Positions 45,090 to 53,427 of a DNA stretch of 64,000 bases are shown here, piece after piece. The translations under genes were made by a program, and so were the position numbers. The DNA comes from Gillisia hiemivivida (GTDB lineage Bacteria; Bacteroidota; Bacteroidia; Flavobacteriales; Flavobacteriaceae): NCBI RefSeq assembly GCF_007997295.1, contig NZ_VORY01000008.1, positions 1-64,000 on the forward strand, given 5' to 3'. The notes under the pieces are model-generated. The model was given only the letters and a program-made list of their open reading frames with translations. It made no database searches and was not told where the DNA came from. Position 1 is the first letter of the stretch, and the number at the start of each line of letters is the position of its first letter.

Positions 45090-46122
45090 ATGAATAAAAC
45101 CAGGATTTTTTTCTTGTTGTTCCTTTCCTCGTCCTTAGTTGTAAAGAAAATAAGGCGCAGGAAGAATTTTTGGCTGATGAAAAACATGAAGCACAGAGAC
45201 CATTGCGATTTCGGATTATTGTAAATTTGAAATACTTTTAGTTGAGTACCCGGCAGGTTTTGAAGATATTGGGTAAATGTATGTGAATACGGCCTATGGG
45301 GATTATCCACATTATTTGCCAGATACTGAAGTTGAAAATCATAAAGACCGCTTAACAGGCTGGATGCTTTTATCTTACAATAAGCCCGTAACTACAAATT
45401 CAGGTTTGGTGGAAAAAGACATTAATGTGGTGGACGAAAGTGAAGATGGCTATATGCAGGAACAAATTACGGATTTTAGCATTAATAAAATAAATGATGA
45501 AGAAATTCGCTCATATTGGGTTTCAGAAGCTAATAATGATTCTATTTATGTACAAATTGATTTATTAAAACCAATGAATGTTAAAGCTCTACAAATAAAT
45601 TTTCAGGATTTCAATAGTGTGATTTTTGGAAGACCCGAAGGTATCAAACAGCAATTTATTATTCAATCGTCTTTAGACGGAAATACATGGGAAACCGTGG
45701 AAGATTATTCATAAAATAACAAAGACATGCCTCATGCTTATATTGAGTTAGAAAATCCTGTTGAAGCACGTTATGTCAGGTACAATCATGTGTATTGTAC
45801 AAATAAATATTTAGCTATTTCTGAGCTTAGAGTTTTTGGGAAGGGGAAAGAAGCAAAACCTGTTACGCCACCAAATTTTAAAGCAGAACGTCAAAAAGAC
45901 AGGAGAAATACAGATCTTTCCTGGGATAAAGTTGAAGGAGCTACCGGATATGTTATTTACTGGGGAATTTCAAAAGAGCACCTCAATTTATCAATATTAA
46001 TGTAAGATCACCCAAATTATGAATTAAGAGCTTTTAATACAGACCAAAATTATTTCTACCAGGTAGAAGCTTTCAATGAGAATGGAATTTATGCTAAGAG
46101 TGCCATTTTAAATACAAAGTAA
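45090..46122 (+). pseudogene. Decayed GH43 paralogue: N-terminal fragment, deletion, and F5/8C plus FN3 tail with nonsense codons
   Basis: The start (ATG 45090) reads a lipoprotein-like signal, MNKTRIFFLLFLSSS, then a one-base frameshift is needed to continue as SCKENKAQEEFLADEKHEAQ. Most of the propeller is missing. From about 45240 one frame matches the intact GH43 of 40904-42709: VEYPAGFEDIG, stop, MYVNTAYGDYP against MFPTYFDEEGLMYTITSYGDYP, then GWMLLSYNKPV, the discoidin domain, and the FN3 end FNENGIYAKSAIL. Three in-frame TAA codons (45273, 45712, 46003) fall where the intact gene has sense codons. The two open pieces at 45277-45714 and 45727-46005 are therefore one broken gene. Confidence 0.88.
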
Positions 46123-46141
46123 TTATTAAACTAAATCTGTC

Positions 46142-46975
46142 ATGAAAAAAATTGTTTCAACATTCATTCTTCTATCTACTATCATAATAAGTGCACAGGA
46201 AATTTCGGTTATGACATATAATATTAAGTATGACGAACCTACAGACACTGTTAATAGCTGGAATGTCAGAAAGGATTTTCTAATGTCACAAATCAATTAT
46301 AATCAACCGGATATTTTTGGAACCCAAGAAGGAATGTACAACCAGCTTACCGATATAAAAAAAGGCCTGGATGGATATGAATTTTTTGGGGTAGGAAGAG
46401 ACTTTGGAGACACAAGGGGAGAATATACGGCCATATTCTATAACACTAAGAAAGTAATTCTGATAGAGGAAAGTACTTTTTGGCTTTCAGAAACCCCTGA
46501 CAAACCTTCTAAAGGATGGGATGCCGCGTTAAACAGAATTTGCACCTACGGAATTTTTGAAATTAAAAACTCTAAAAAACTCCTGTTAGTCTTCAATACC
46601 CATTTTGACCATATAGGTGAACAGGCAAGGGCTGAGAGCGCACTTCTTATTCTTAAAAAAGCGGCAGAAATAAACAGGGATAATCTCCCAGTTATTATTA
46701 TGGGTGATTTTAACTTAGAATCAGATAGCCAAGGCGTTCAGAATATATTGAAGCAATTTGATGATTCCCATCTAACGGCAAAAACTTCCTTTGGACCAAC
46801 AGGAACTTTCAATGGATTTCATTTCGATAAACCGGTAACAAGAAGGATTGATTTTGTATTCACTTCAAAAAACCTGGAAGCATTGAAAAGTGGTATTTTG
46901 AGTGATTCAAAAGATTGTCGCTACCCTTCAGACCATTTCCCGGTGTATGTTGAACTAAACTTAAAAAATGAATAA
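46142..46975 (+). CDS. Secreted endonuclease/exonuclease/phosphatase family protein
   Basis: A 277-residue protein with a signal peptide (MKKIVSTFILLSTIIISAQ). The DNase I-like fold motifs are present: MTYNIKYD near residue 24, FGTQEGMY near 60 (metal Glu), FNTHFDHIGEQARAES near 152, IMGDFNLESDS near 188, RRIDFVF near 235, and the final SDHFPVYVEL. The superfamily hydrolyses phosphodiesters or phosphomonoesters. Inside a PUL it may remove phosphate-ester substituents such as phosphoglycerol, but this is inference. Its last 8 bases overlap the start of the GH2 gene, so the two are coupled. Confidence 0.87.
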   Translation: MKKIVSTFILLSTIIISAQEISVMTYNIKYDEPTDTVNSWNVRKDFLMSQINYNQPDIFGTQEGMYNQLTDIKKGLDGYEFFGVGRDFGDTRGEYTAIFYNTKKVILIEESTFWLSETPDKPSKGWDAALNRICTYGIFEIKNSKKLLLVFNTHFDHIGEQARAESALLILKKAAEINRDNLPVIIMGDFNLESDSQGVQNILKQFDDSHLTAKTSFGPTGTFNGFHFDKPVTRRIDFVFTSKNLEALKSGILSDSKDCRYPSDHFPVYVELNLKNE

Positions 46976-49454
46976 GATATTAATTTGTATTATAGGTGTT
47001 TTTAGCAATGCCATAGCCTATGCTCAGGAAATAGAACTAAAAAACTGGCAATTCCATTCAGAAAAAGATACTGTTGAGCAATTAGTTGAAACACCGCATA
47101 CATGGAATCTCCTGGATGCGTTTGATGATACGCCGGGCTATTGGAGAGGAACCGGATATTACACTACACAAACAACGATTACAAACCTTACTAAATCATA
47201 TTATTTGCACTTTAACGGGGTTAATCAGGTAGCTAAAATAAAAGTTAATAATCGAGAAGCGGGTGCACATAAAGGAGGATATACAGCTTTTGATGTTGAT
47301 ATTACGCCATACATTATTAAGGGGAATAATACCATCACGGTTGAAGTTGATAACAGGCATGATGAAAAAATTCCGCCCTTAGATGCCGACTTTACTTTTT
47401 TTGGCGGAATTTACAGAACTGTTTATTTAGTGGAAGAAAATACTGCACATTTTAAAAAGAATAACGGGGCTGATGTTATTAAAATAGATGCTTTATTGGA
47501 TGATAATTGGCAAGGAACACTAAATATTAATGGAAGTGTTTCAAATCCTGAGAAAACTTCTTATCAACTTAAATTAAGTTTACTGAATGCATCAAATGAA
47601 ATTGTTGCTGAGTCAGAAAAAACAGTGACTTCGAATTTTAAAATTTCATCAGAATTTAAAGACCCGTTACTATGGTCGCCAGATGCTCCAAATTTATATA
47701 TTGTTGAATTAGAAATTTTTGATGGCGATAAGCTTTTAGATACTTACAGACATTACATAGGATTTCGAAAATTTGAAGTCTCCACCTCCGGATTTAAACT
47801 AAACGGACAACCCATAAAATTAATTGGTGTCAACAGACATCAGGATTTGGAAGGATTTGGTAACGCTGTACCCATAAAAAAACAGTTGGAAGACCTTGTT
47901 ATGATTAAAGATATGGGGAGTAACTTTTTGCGTTTAGCCCATTATCCTCAAGACAAGTCTGTATATAAAGCGGCAGACAGCCTGGGCCTTATTCTTTGGT
48001 CTGAAATCCCAGTTATCAACAAAGTCCCAATTGGAGCTGATTACGCTCCATACAAGAAGAATTCTATACAAATGCAGGAGGAGCATATTGCACAGAATTA
48101 CAACCACCCATCCTTCATTTTTGTTGGCTACATGAACGAGATATTTATTAGAATGGTTTTTGACAAACCTTCTGAAGAAGAAAAACCACAAATAATTGCC
48201 AACAGTTTAGATTTAGCTAAAACTCTGGAAAAACTCACACGTGAAGAGGCGCCTAATCACATCACAGTAATGGCGTTGCACGGAAATCAAATTTATAACG
48301 ATACCAAAATTGCAGATATTCCAATGGTCATTGGCTGGAATCTTTATTATGGCTGGTACGAAGGGCAAACAGATGATTTAGGAGGGTTTTTAGATAATGA
48401 ATTTAAGAAATACCCAAACCGTCCTTTAATTATTTCTGAATATGGAGTTGGGGCAGATACACGTCTTCATAACTCTAAGCCTAAAAAGTTTGATTTTTCT
48501 GAAGAGTATCAATTTAAGTATCACCCGGGTTATTATCAGCAAGTCACAGATCGTCCTTTTGTTGTTGGAATGGCAGCCTGGAATTTCGCAGATTTCAGCT
48601 CTGAGTTTCGTGGAGATGCTTTGCCACACATAAACCAAAAAGGATTAGTGAACTATGACAGAACACCAAAAAATATTTACTATTGGTATAAAGGCATTTT
48701 AAAACCTGAAGAAAAAGAAAGTCGTTTTTTTAGAGGCTTATCAACCCATATAAGTAATGATTCTAATAAAGAAATTACAATAATTTCTAATCAGGATATT
48801 TTATTGCAGGTAAATAAAAATAAACCGATCCATTTAGAACCAACTAATGGATTAATATCCTATTCAGTAAATTTAAAAGAAGGAAGAAATACCTTCAAAC
48901 TGATGAATGAAAAAGTTGAATTACAGGATTCCTTATCTCTGAAATACTATAAACCGGATTTCAGTAAAACAGATGAATTAGCAATAAATTTTGGAACTGA
49001 AAGTTACTTTTTAGATTCAAATAATCAAATTTGGATCCCGGCTAATCAAACTGTAAACCTAAAAATATTTGGAGATGTAGTAAATCAAAACAGCAGCACG
49101 AATATCAGGAATACTATTAACGATCCATTATATCAATCTTCTTTAACCAATATTAATAAACTTCATTTTGATGTTCCTAAAGGAATCTATGAAATCACCT
49201 TGCTGTTTTCAAAACTTAAAAAGGAACCCAAACAAGTTTATGAATTAAATAGAAAAGAAAATGAAATTAACCAAAGCGATCAGAGCAACAGCTTAATTAT
49301 TAACGATAATAAGGTTTCGTTAAAAGAATTAGATCTTTTTAATAAACAGGATATTACGCTTTCTGTAAATGCTGAAAATGGAATTACAATTGAAACTATA
49401 AATAACCAGGTATTCTCAATATGTGGAATCCTCATTAAAAAAAATAATGATTAA
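46968..49454 (+). CDS. GH2 family glycoside hydrolase with C-terminal malectin-like domain
   Basis: An 828-residue secreted enzyme (signal cleaved after IAYAQ). Order: sugar-binding jelly roll (about 20-165, WNLLDAFDDTPGYWRGTGYY), Ig-like domain (to about 275), TIM barrel (about 280-575), then a malectin-like C-terminus (about 660-825). Acid/base Glu is in VGYMNEIF near residue 390, and the nucleophile in LIISEYGVGAD near 490. The family contains beta-galactosidases, glucuronidases and mannosidases; the linkage here is unknown. Its DNA is more AT-rich than the GH144-GH43-GH3 block, suggesting a different history. It overlaps the upstream EEP-family gene by 8 bp. Confidence 0.9.
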   Translation: MNKILICIIGVFSNAIAYAQEIELKNWQFHSEKDTVEQLVETPHTWNLLDAFDDTPGYWRGTGYYTTQTTITNLTKSYYLHFNGVNQVAKIKVNNREAGAHKGGYTAFDVDITPYIIKGNNTITVEVDNRHDEKIPPLDADFTFFGGIYRTVYLVEENTAHFKKNNGADVIKIDALLDDNWQGTLNINGSVSNPEKTSYQLKLSLLNASNEIVAESEKTVTSNFKISSEFKDPLLWSPDAPNLYIVELEIFDGDKLLDTYRHYIGFRKFEVSTSGFKLNGQPIKLIGVNRHQDLEGFGNAVPIKKQLEDLVMIKDMGSNFLRLAHYPQDKSVYKAADSLGLILWSEIPVINKVPIGADYAPYKKNSIQMQEEHIAQNYNHPSFIFVGYMNEIFIRMVFDKPSEEEKPQIIANSLDLAKTLEKLTREEAPNHITVMALHGNQIYNDTKIADIPMVIGWNLYYGWYEGQTDDLGGFLDNEFKKYPNRPLIISEYGVGADTRLHNSKPKKFDFSEEYQFKYHPGYYQQVTDRPFVVGMAAWNFADFSSEFRGDALPHINQKGLVNYDRTPKNIYYWYKGILKPEEKESRFFRGLSTHISNDSNKEITIISNQDILLQVNKNKPIHLEPTNGLISYSVNLKEGRNTFKLMNEKVELQDSLSLKYYKPDFSKTDELAINFGTESYFLDSNNQIWIPANQTVNLKIFGDVVNQNSSTNIRNTINDPLYQSSLTNINKLHFDVPKGIYEITLLFSKLKKEPKQVYELNRKENEINQSDQSNSLIINDNKVSLKELDLFNKQDITLSVNAENGITIETINNQVFSICGILIKKNND

Positions 49455-49596
49455 ACCAGGAGAGTCGAAAGGAGTATTCTTTAATTTAAGTTTCAAAGAC
49501 TTTTCATATTATATAAGTAATATGAGTTTTAAAGCAGAGCTCGGGGACTTTAAACTCTTTGTAGGCACAAATTCAGTTTCCAATTTAAAGTCTTAA
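49447..49596 (+). pseudogene. Remnant of a second GH3 beta-glucosidase (C-terminal end only)
   Basis: A 49-codon open frame that starts inside the GH2 stop region. Its translation contains KPGESKGVFFNLSFKDFSYY and then AELGDFKLFVGTNS, which align with the C-terminal FN3-like domain of the intact GH3 (EKGASQTVTFEITTEDLKFY, then EPGEFEFFVGGSSDN). About 700 upstream residues of such an enzyme are absent. It is best explained as the tail of a deleted GH3 gene fused by deletion to the end of the GH2 gene. Confidence 0.85.
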
Positions 49597-49637
49597 TTCA
49601 AGCTAGTAAAATAATTAGCTTCAATATATTAAAAAAC

Positions 49638-50145
49638 ATGAAAAAACTATTTTTTTATGGCTTGTATTTTCTTTTACTGTATATCCGTTTTATGTCCATT
49701 AAACATCGCGTCACCCTGAACTAGTTTCAGAGTCTCAAACCCTTATAAACAGAATGCTGAAACGCCCGATGGTTCGGGACAGAATGACGGAAACAGCGTG
49801 TATTGTTAATTGAAAATAACTTAGTGGAACAAAAGCCGACAATCAATTTTCTTTTACAGCAATATCCGCACAACCAATACAATCGCCATCAAAATAGCTC
49901 GCTGTGGAATTCTCCATAAGTAAGGGAAAAAGGAAGCCAGAAATGCTGCTTTATACTGGAGTAGTATAGAGAATATTTAAGGTAATGTTCTCTAATGTGG
50001 AATTAAGCCAGACAAGCTTAATAATTCTAGCCTTATATATCACAAAAACAACTATGATCGAAAAGATTTTTTCAGGTTGTAGTCTTTTAATTAGAATGGG
50101 ATTTCAGAAAAGAGTGATGTTATAAGTAGTAATTCGAAATTATAA
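49638..50145 (+). pseudogene. Third decayed GH43-like gene: orphan signal peptide, REP insertion, F5/8C-FN3 tail with stops
   Basis: ATG 49638 opens a signal-peptide-like frame (MKKLFFYGLYFLLLYIRF) that runs into a palindromic repeat at about 49708-49800 and stops. From about 49924 one frame reads GKKEARNAALYWSSIENI, a stop, GNVL, a stop, CGIKPDKLNNSSLIY, and later SFN, a stop, NGISEKSDVI, ending at 50143-50145. This matches the FN3 end of the intact GH43 (DASFTWNSVKG, WGIAPDKLYQSWLIY, ESFNENGISERSEII). The stop codons replace Gln, Arg and two Glu codons. The propeller is gone. Confidence 0.82.
49708..49800. repeat. Palindromic REP-like repeat inside the third GH43 remnant
   Basis: Contains CGTCACCCTGAACTAGTTTC and CGCCCGATGGTTCGGGACAG, related to the cores of the type 1 modular repeats. 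It interrupts the orphan signal peptide. Confidence 0.6.
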
Positions 50146-50158
50146 AAACAAAGGATTT

Positions 50159-50187
50159 AAAAAAGCTCCTTTTTAAGGAACTTTTTT
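50159..50187 (-). terminator. Terminator of the DUF3050 gene
   Basis: A stem of about 12 bp with one mismatch (AAAAAAGTTCCTT and AAGGAGCTTTTTT on the minus strand), ending in Ts, 18 bp past the stop. Confidence 0.75.
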
Positions 50188-50204
50188 GAATTTTAAGAAC
50201 AGGT

Positions 50205-50981
50205 TTATACTAAAACTCCAGTTTCAATTTCAGCCAAAATTCCATCCCACAAGGATATTCTGCTTTCAAGTGCCTTTTGTGCAACCTCCTCTACTTCAGC
50301 TATTTTAATTGGATCTTTCTCACATAATTCCTCGACCATTTGGAATGCCATAGGGCCATGCTCATCTGCATCTAATTCTATGTGCCTGTCAAAATAATAT
50401 TTGAATAGTTTCAAGTCTTCTTCAGGGAATTGTTGCTGAATATTTTTTATGATTGAAGTAAACATAGCTGGAATTAAACCTTCTCTTCCAAAGGTAAATG
50501 CAGCAGCTATTTTATGAGGTTCCCCTTCAGAAATAATTTCAAAAGTAAACTTTAAAAACTGCTTTATACTAATAGGCAGATCACTGGCAGCGATAACCAA
50601 ATAGATATCTGTTCCATGAGTAACTTGAGATATAAAATCTTCAATTTTTACTCTACTCGCTCCGCTTTTACTCATAGCATCGAGGTACATTTCAAAATGA
50701 CTTTGTCTTTTTCCAAATGCGTTCAAGTCGGTTTCTTCCGCAAGAACAATCTCGTTTATTAAATATCGCAATTCTGGATTTCCAACAGGAACCCACGGAG
50801 TAGTGGTTCTTGTCAAGTTTACTTGAAGCGCTTTTAGTAAAGACATGAAATCCCAAACGGCAAAAACATGGTGCTCCATAAAACATCTTAAATGTTCTGG
50901 AGTACTTATTTTACTATAAAGTGGGTGGCTTAGTAATTCGTCGGTTTGAGGCTTAAGGGCAGCGTTAATTTCTTGTATCAT
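50205..50981 (-). CDS. DUF3050 family protein (haem-oxygenase-like fold)
   Basis: A 258-residue, all-helical soluble protein. The family blocks are MEHHVFAVWDFMSLLKALQ near residue 35, PWVPVGNPELRYLINEIVL near 62, HFEMYLDAM near 95 and FDRHIELDADEHGPMAFQM near 200. The conserved His and Glu residues on helices resemble the haem-oxygenase-like/diiron fold. Biochemical role is unknown. It is monocistronic, with TATTTTTG on the minus strand at 51008-51001 as -7 element, 20 bp before the ATG. Confidence 0.85.
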   Translation of the reverse strand: MIQEINAALKPQTDELLSHPLYSKISTPEHLRCFMEHHVFAVWDFMSLLKALQVNLTRTTTPWVPVGNPELRYLINEIVLAEETDLNAFGKRQSHFEMYLDAMSKSGASRVKIEDFISQVTHGTDIYLVIAASDLPISIKQFLKFTFEIISEGEPHKIAAAFTFGREGLIPAMFTSIIKNIQQQFPEEDLKLFKYYFDRHIELDADEHGPMAFQMVEELCEKDPIKIAEVEEVAQKALESRISLWDGILAEIETGVLV

Positions 50982-51000
50982 TTTCAGGCTAACATTTCTA

Positions 51001-51008
51001 CAAAAATA
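51001..51008 (-). promoter_or_regulatory. -7 element of the DUF3050 gene
   Basis: The minus strand reads TATTTTTG, an exact TANNTTTG match 20 bp upstream of the start codon. Confidence 0.45.
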
Positions 51009-51107
51009 AACTTAAGAGTTTGATTTTTAAAGCCTTTAAAAGGCTTTTTAAAAAGTTTAACGATTGTATAATATGCTAGTTGAATGAGACTTTTCGATTG
51101 TCAAAAT

Positions 51108-51284
51108 GAGACCCCTGATAAAAAAATTATCTAGCGGAGGAAATTGACGTAAGAAAGATGCTGAAACGAGTTCAGCATGACGGTAGTTAGAACCTGTATC
51201 GTCAACCTGTCCCGGCACTTCGGGAGTTTCAGGGTCTCTTATTTGGAGCAACTTTAAAAATAAGTCAATGGTAGCTTGTCGAAG
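51108..51284 (-). repeat. Dispersed modular repeat, core type 1, copy 3 (inverted)
   Basis: Follows the same order as 22609-22783: GAGACCCCTGATAAAAAAAT, GATGCTGAAACGAGTTCAGC, CCCGGCACTTCGGGAG, GGGTCTCTTATTTGGAGC and TCAATGGTAGCTTGTCGAAG. The rest of the 50982-51463 gap holds a terminator and a second small palindromic stretch near 51405-51440, but no gene. Confidence 0.75.
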
Positions 51285-51342
51285 TTTTAAATATTTTACT
51301 TTTCACATTTCGACAAGCTCAATGTGACAATTCTATAAATAA

Positions 51343-51373
51343 AAAAGGGCAGCTTCATTGAAACTGCCCTTTT
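51343..51373 (-). terminator. Terminator of the acyl-CoA dehydrogenase gene
   Basis: A perfect 10-bp stem (AAAAGGGCAG and complement) followed on the minus strand by a run of six Ts. Confidence 0.85.
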
Positions 51374-51463
51374 CAAAAAATCTCTTTTATAATCAAGAAC
51401 CTCGGGGCAAGCCCGCCTGAACGTATCGGGCAGGCCTCGGGGAATTAAACCCTCAATGAGGGA

Positions 51464-52642
51464 TTAACTAAAAGCTGAGATACCTGTAATATCCATTCCA
51501 GTTATTAGCAAGTGGATATCATGAGTCCCTTCATAAGTGATCACACTTTCAAGGTTCATCATGTGTCTCATAATACTATAATCTCCGGTAATTCCCATTG
51601 CACCTAGCACTTGTCTAGCTTCACGGGCAATTTTTAGAGCCATATCTACATTATTCCTTTTAGCCATAGAGATTTGAGCAGAGGTAGCTTTTCCTTCATT
51701 TCTAAGCACTCCCAATCTCCAAGCTAATAACTGTGCTTTAGTGATCTCTGTGATCATCTCTGCTAATTTCTTTTGTTGAAGCTGAAATCCTGCAATAGGT
51801 TTTCCAAACTGCACACGCTCTTTGGAATATCTAAGTGCGGTATCGTAACAATCCATTGCAGCTCCAATCGCTCCCCATGCAATTCCGAATCGCGCAGAAT
51901 CTAAACAGCCCAGAGGTGCTCCTAAACCAGATTTATTTGGAAGTAAGTTTTCTTTAGGGATTTTCACATTATCGAAGATCAGTTCTCCAGTTGCACTTGC
52001 ACGAAGAGACCATTTGTTATGTGTCTCTGGCGTAGAGAAGCCTTCCATCCCACGTTCAACAATAAGTCCGTGGATTCTTCCTTCTTCATTTTTTGCCCAA
52101 ACTACAGCGATATCTGCAAAAGGAGAGTTGGAGATCCAAAGCTTGGCTCCGTTCAATAAATAATGATCTCCTTTGTCTTTAAAATTAGTAACCATCCCAC
52201 TAGGATTAGATCCATGATCTGGTTCAGTAAGTCCAAAACAACCCATGAATTCTCCTGAAGCTAATTTTGGTAAATATTTTTTCTTTTGCTCTTCACTTCC
52301 GTATTTGTAGATAGGATACATCACTAAAGAAGATTGAACAGATGCAGTAGACCTCACTCCACTATCTCCACGTTCAATTTCTTGCATGATAAGTCCGTAG
52401 GCGATCTGGTCTAGACCTGCTCCCCCGTATTCTTCAGGGATATAAGGACCAAAAGCACCAATTTCAGCAAGACCTTTAATAATAGATTTCGGGAATTTTG
52501 CGTCTTGAGCTGCTTGTTCTATAATAGGAGATACATCTCGCTTCACCCATTCTCGAGCAGCGTCACGTACCATTTTATGTTCTTCGGTTAAAAGATCGTC
52601 TAGATTGTAATAATCTGGAGCCTGGAATAAATCTGGTTTCAT
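51464..52642 (-). CDS. Acyl-CoA dehydrogenase, glutaryl-CoA dehydrogenase-like
   Basis: A 392-residue FAD enzyme with the three acyl-CoA dehydrogenase domains: CFGLTEPDHGSNPSGM near residue 135, LWISNSPFADIAVVWAK, RVQFGKPIAGFQLQQKKLAEM near 274, and RQVLGAMGITGDYSIMRHMM. The catalytic glutamate lies in VITYEGTHDIHLLI near 370, the arrangement found in glutaryl-CoA dehydrogenase, which converts glutaryl-CoA to crotonyl-CoA at the end of lysine and tryptophan breakdown. It stands alone with its own promoter and terminator. With the saccharopine dehydrogenase-like gene at 1182-2555 it suggests lysine degradation, although the genes are 50 kb apart. Confidence 0.9.
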   Translation of the reverse strand: MKPDLFQAPDYYNLDDLLTEEHKMVRDAAREWVKRDVSPIIEQAAQDAKFPKSIIKGLAEIGAFGPYIPEEYGGAGLDQIAYGLIMQEIERGDSGVRSTASVQSSLVMYPIYKYGSEEQKKKYLPKLASGEFMGCFGLTEPDHGSNPSGMVTNFKDKGDHYLLNGAKLWISNSPFADIAVVWAKNEEGRIHGLIVERGMEGFSTPETHNKWSLRASATGELIFDNVKIPKENLLPNKSGLGAPLGCLDSARFGIAWGAIGAAMDCYDTALRYSKERVQFGKPIAGFQLQQKKLAEMITEITKAQLLAWRLGVLRNEGKATSAQISMAKRNNVDMALKIAREARQVLGAMGITGDYSIMRHMMNLESVITYEGTHDIHLLITGMDITGISAFS

Positions 52643-52660
52643 TGGTTATGATTTTGTACA

Positions 52661-52691
52661 CAAAAATAACCAACCTGCTAGTAGCAAGCAA
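52661..52691 (-). promoter_or_regulatory. Promoter of the acyl-CoA dehydrogenase gene
   Basis: On the minus strand TTG (52691-52689) and TATTTTTG (52668-52661) are separated by 20 bp, a full flavobacterial promoter match 18 bp before the ATG. Confidence 0.6.
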
Positions 52692-52701
52692 TTTAAAAAG
52701 C

Positions 52702-53421
52702 TTATAATTTAAGGTAAAACGGAGCCACCATTTTTTTATATTCTGGGGTGTAAATGTGTCTGCTCTCTTCTAAGATCAATACATCTCTTTCTATTTCCTT
52801 CTGAAGAAATTGAAAAGTGATCAAGCTGCGTTTCACTTTCGCGGTTTCAGTCCCTTTTACTTCAGTAATTTTATTTGGATAAAGTTTGTTTGAAGAAGCG
52901 ATTTCTAAAATAATAGGTTCTTCTTCTTTCGGGACAACAACGGTAAAAGTGCCAGTTTCTGAAAGTAATAGTGAAACTCCATGAAGCAATTCTTCAAATG
53001 GAAGTGAGGCTTGAGATCTTGCTGTTTCTCTGGAAGTTGTAATTTCTGAAGCAGAGGTATTAGGAAAGAAAGGTGGATTGCTTACTATTAGATCATACTT
53101 CTCGTCCTTCATTTCTTCAACAAATTCGTCGAAGGCAGCATGGTAACAAAACAATCTGTCTCCCCATGGGCTGTTCTCAAAATTATCTACAGCTTGCTCA
53201 TAGGCATCTTCATCGATCTCTAAAGCATCAAGGGTTTCTGCAAAACTGCGTTGTGCGAGCATTAATGCGATTATTCCTGTTCCTGTGCCAATGTCTAGAA
53301 TGGAATTGACTTCAGAAGAAATTGAGGTCCAGGCACCAAGCAAGACAGCATCTGTACCAATTTTCATGGCGCATTTGTCTTGAGCTATACTAAATTCTTT
53401 AAAACGAAATGGGGTTTCCAA
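52702..53421 (-). CDS. trmN6: tRNA1(Val) (adenine(37)-N6)-methyltransferase
   Basis: A 239-residue Rossmann-fold methyltransferase. It starts FRFKEFSIAQDKCAMKIGTD, then SAM motif I ILDIGTGTGIIALMLAQR near residue 42, and the N6-adenine catalytic motif LIVSNPPFF near 112. These match E. coli YfiC, which methylates A37 of tRNA-Val. The gene follows rimM by 6 bp and is the last of the rpsP-rimM-trmN6 unit. Confidence 0.9.
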   Translation of the reverse strand: METPFRFKEFSIAQDKCAMKIGTDAVLLGAWTSISSEVNSILDIGTGTGIIALMLAQRSFAETLDALEIDEDAYEQAVDNFENSPWGDRLFCYHAAFDEFVEEMKDEKYDLIVSNPPFFPNTSASEITTSRETARSQASLPFEELLHGVSLLLSETGTFTVVVPKEEEPIILEIASSNKLYPNKITEVKGTETAKVKRSLITFQFLQKEIERDVLILEESRHIYTPEYKKMVAPFYLKL

Positions 53422-53427
53422 AATGGA

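Noticed and set aside
45277-46005. Two separate small genes encoding discoidin and FN3 fragments
   Set aside because: They share one frame with flanking sequence and together align to the C-terminal half of the intact GH43, so they are one pseudogene.
48426-48638. Overlapping frames on both strands inside the GH2 gene
   Set aside because: They are shadows of the GH2 coding frame, which has clear catalytic motifs.
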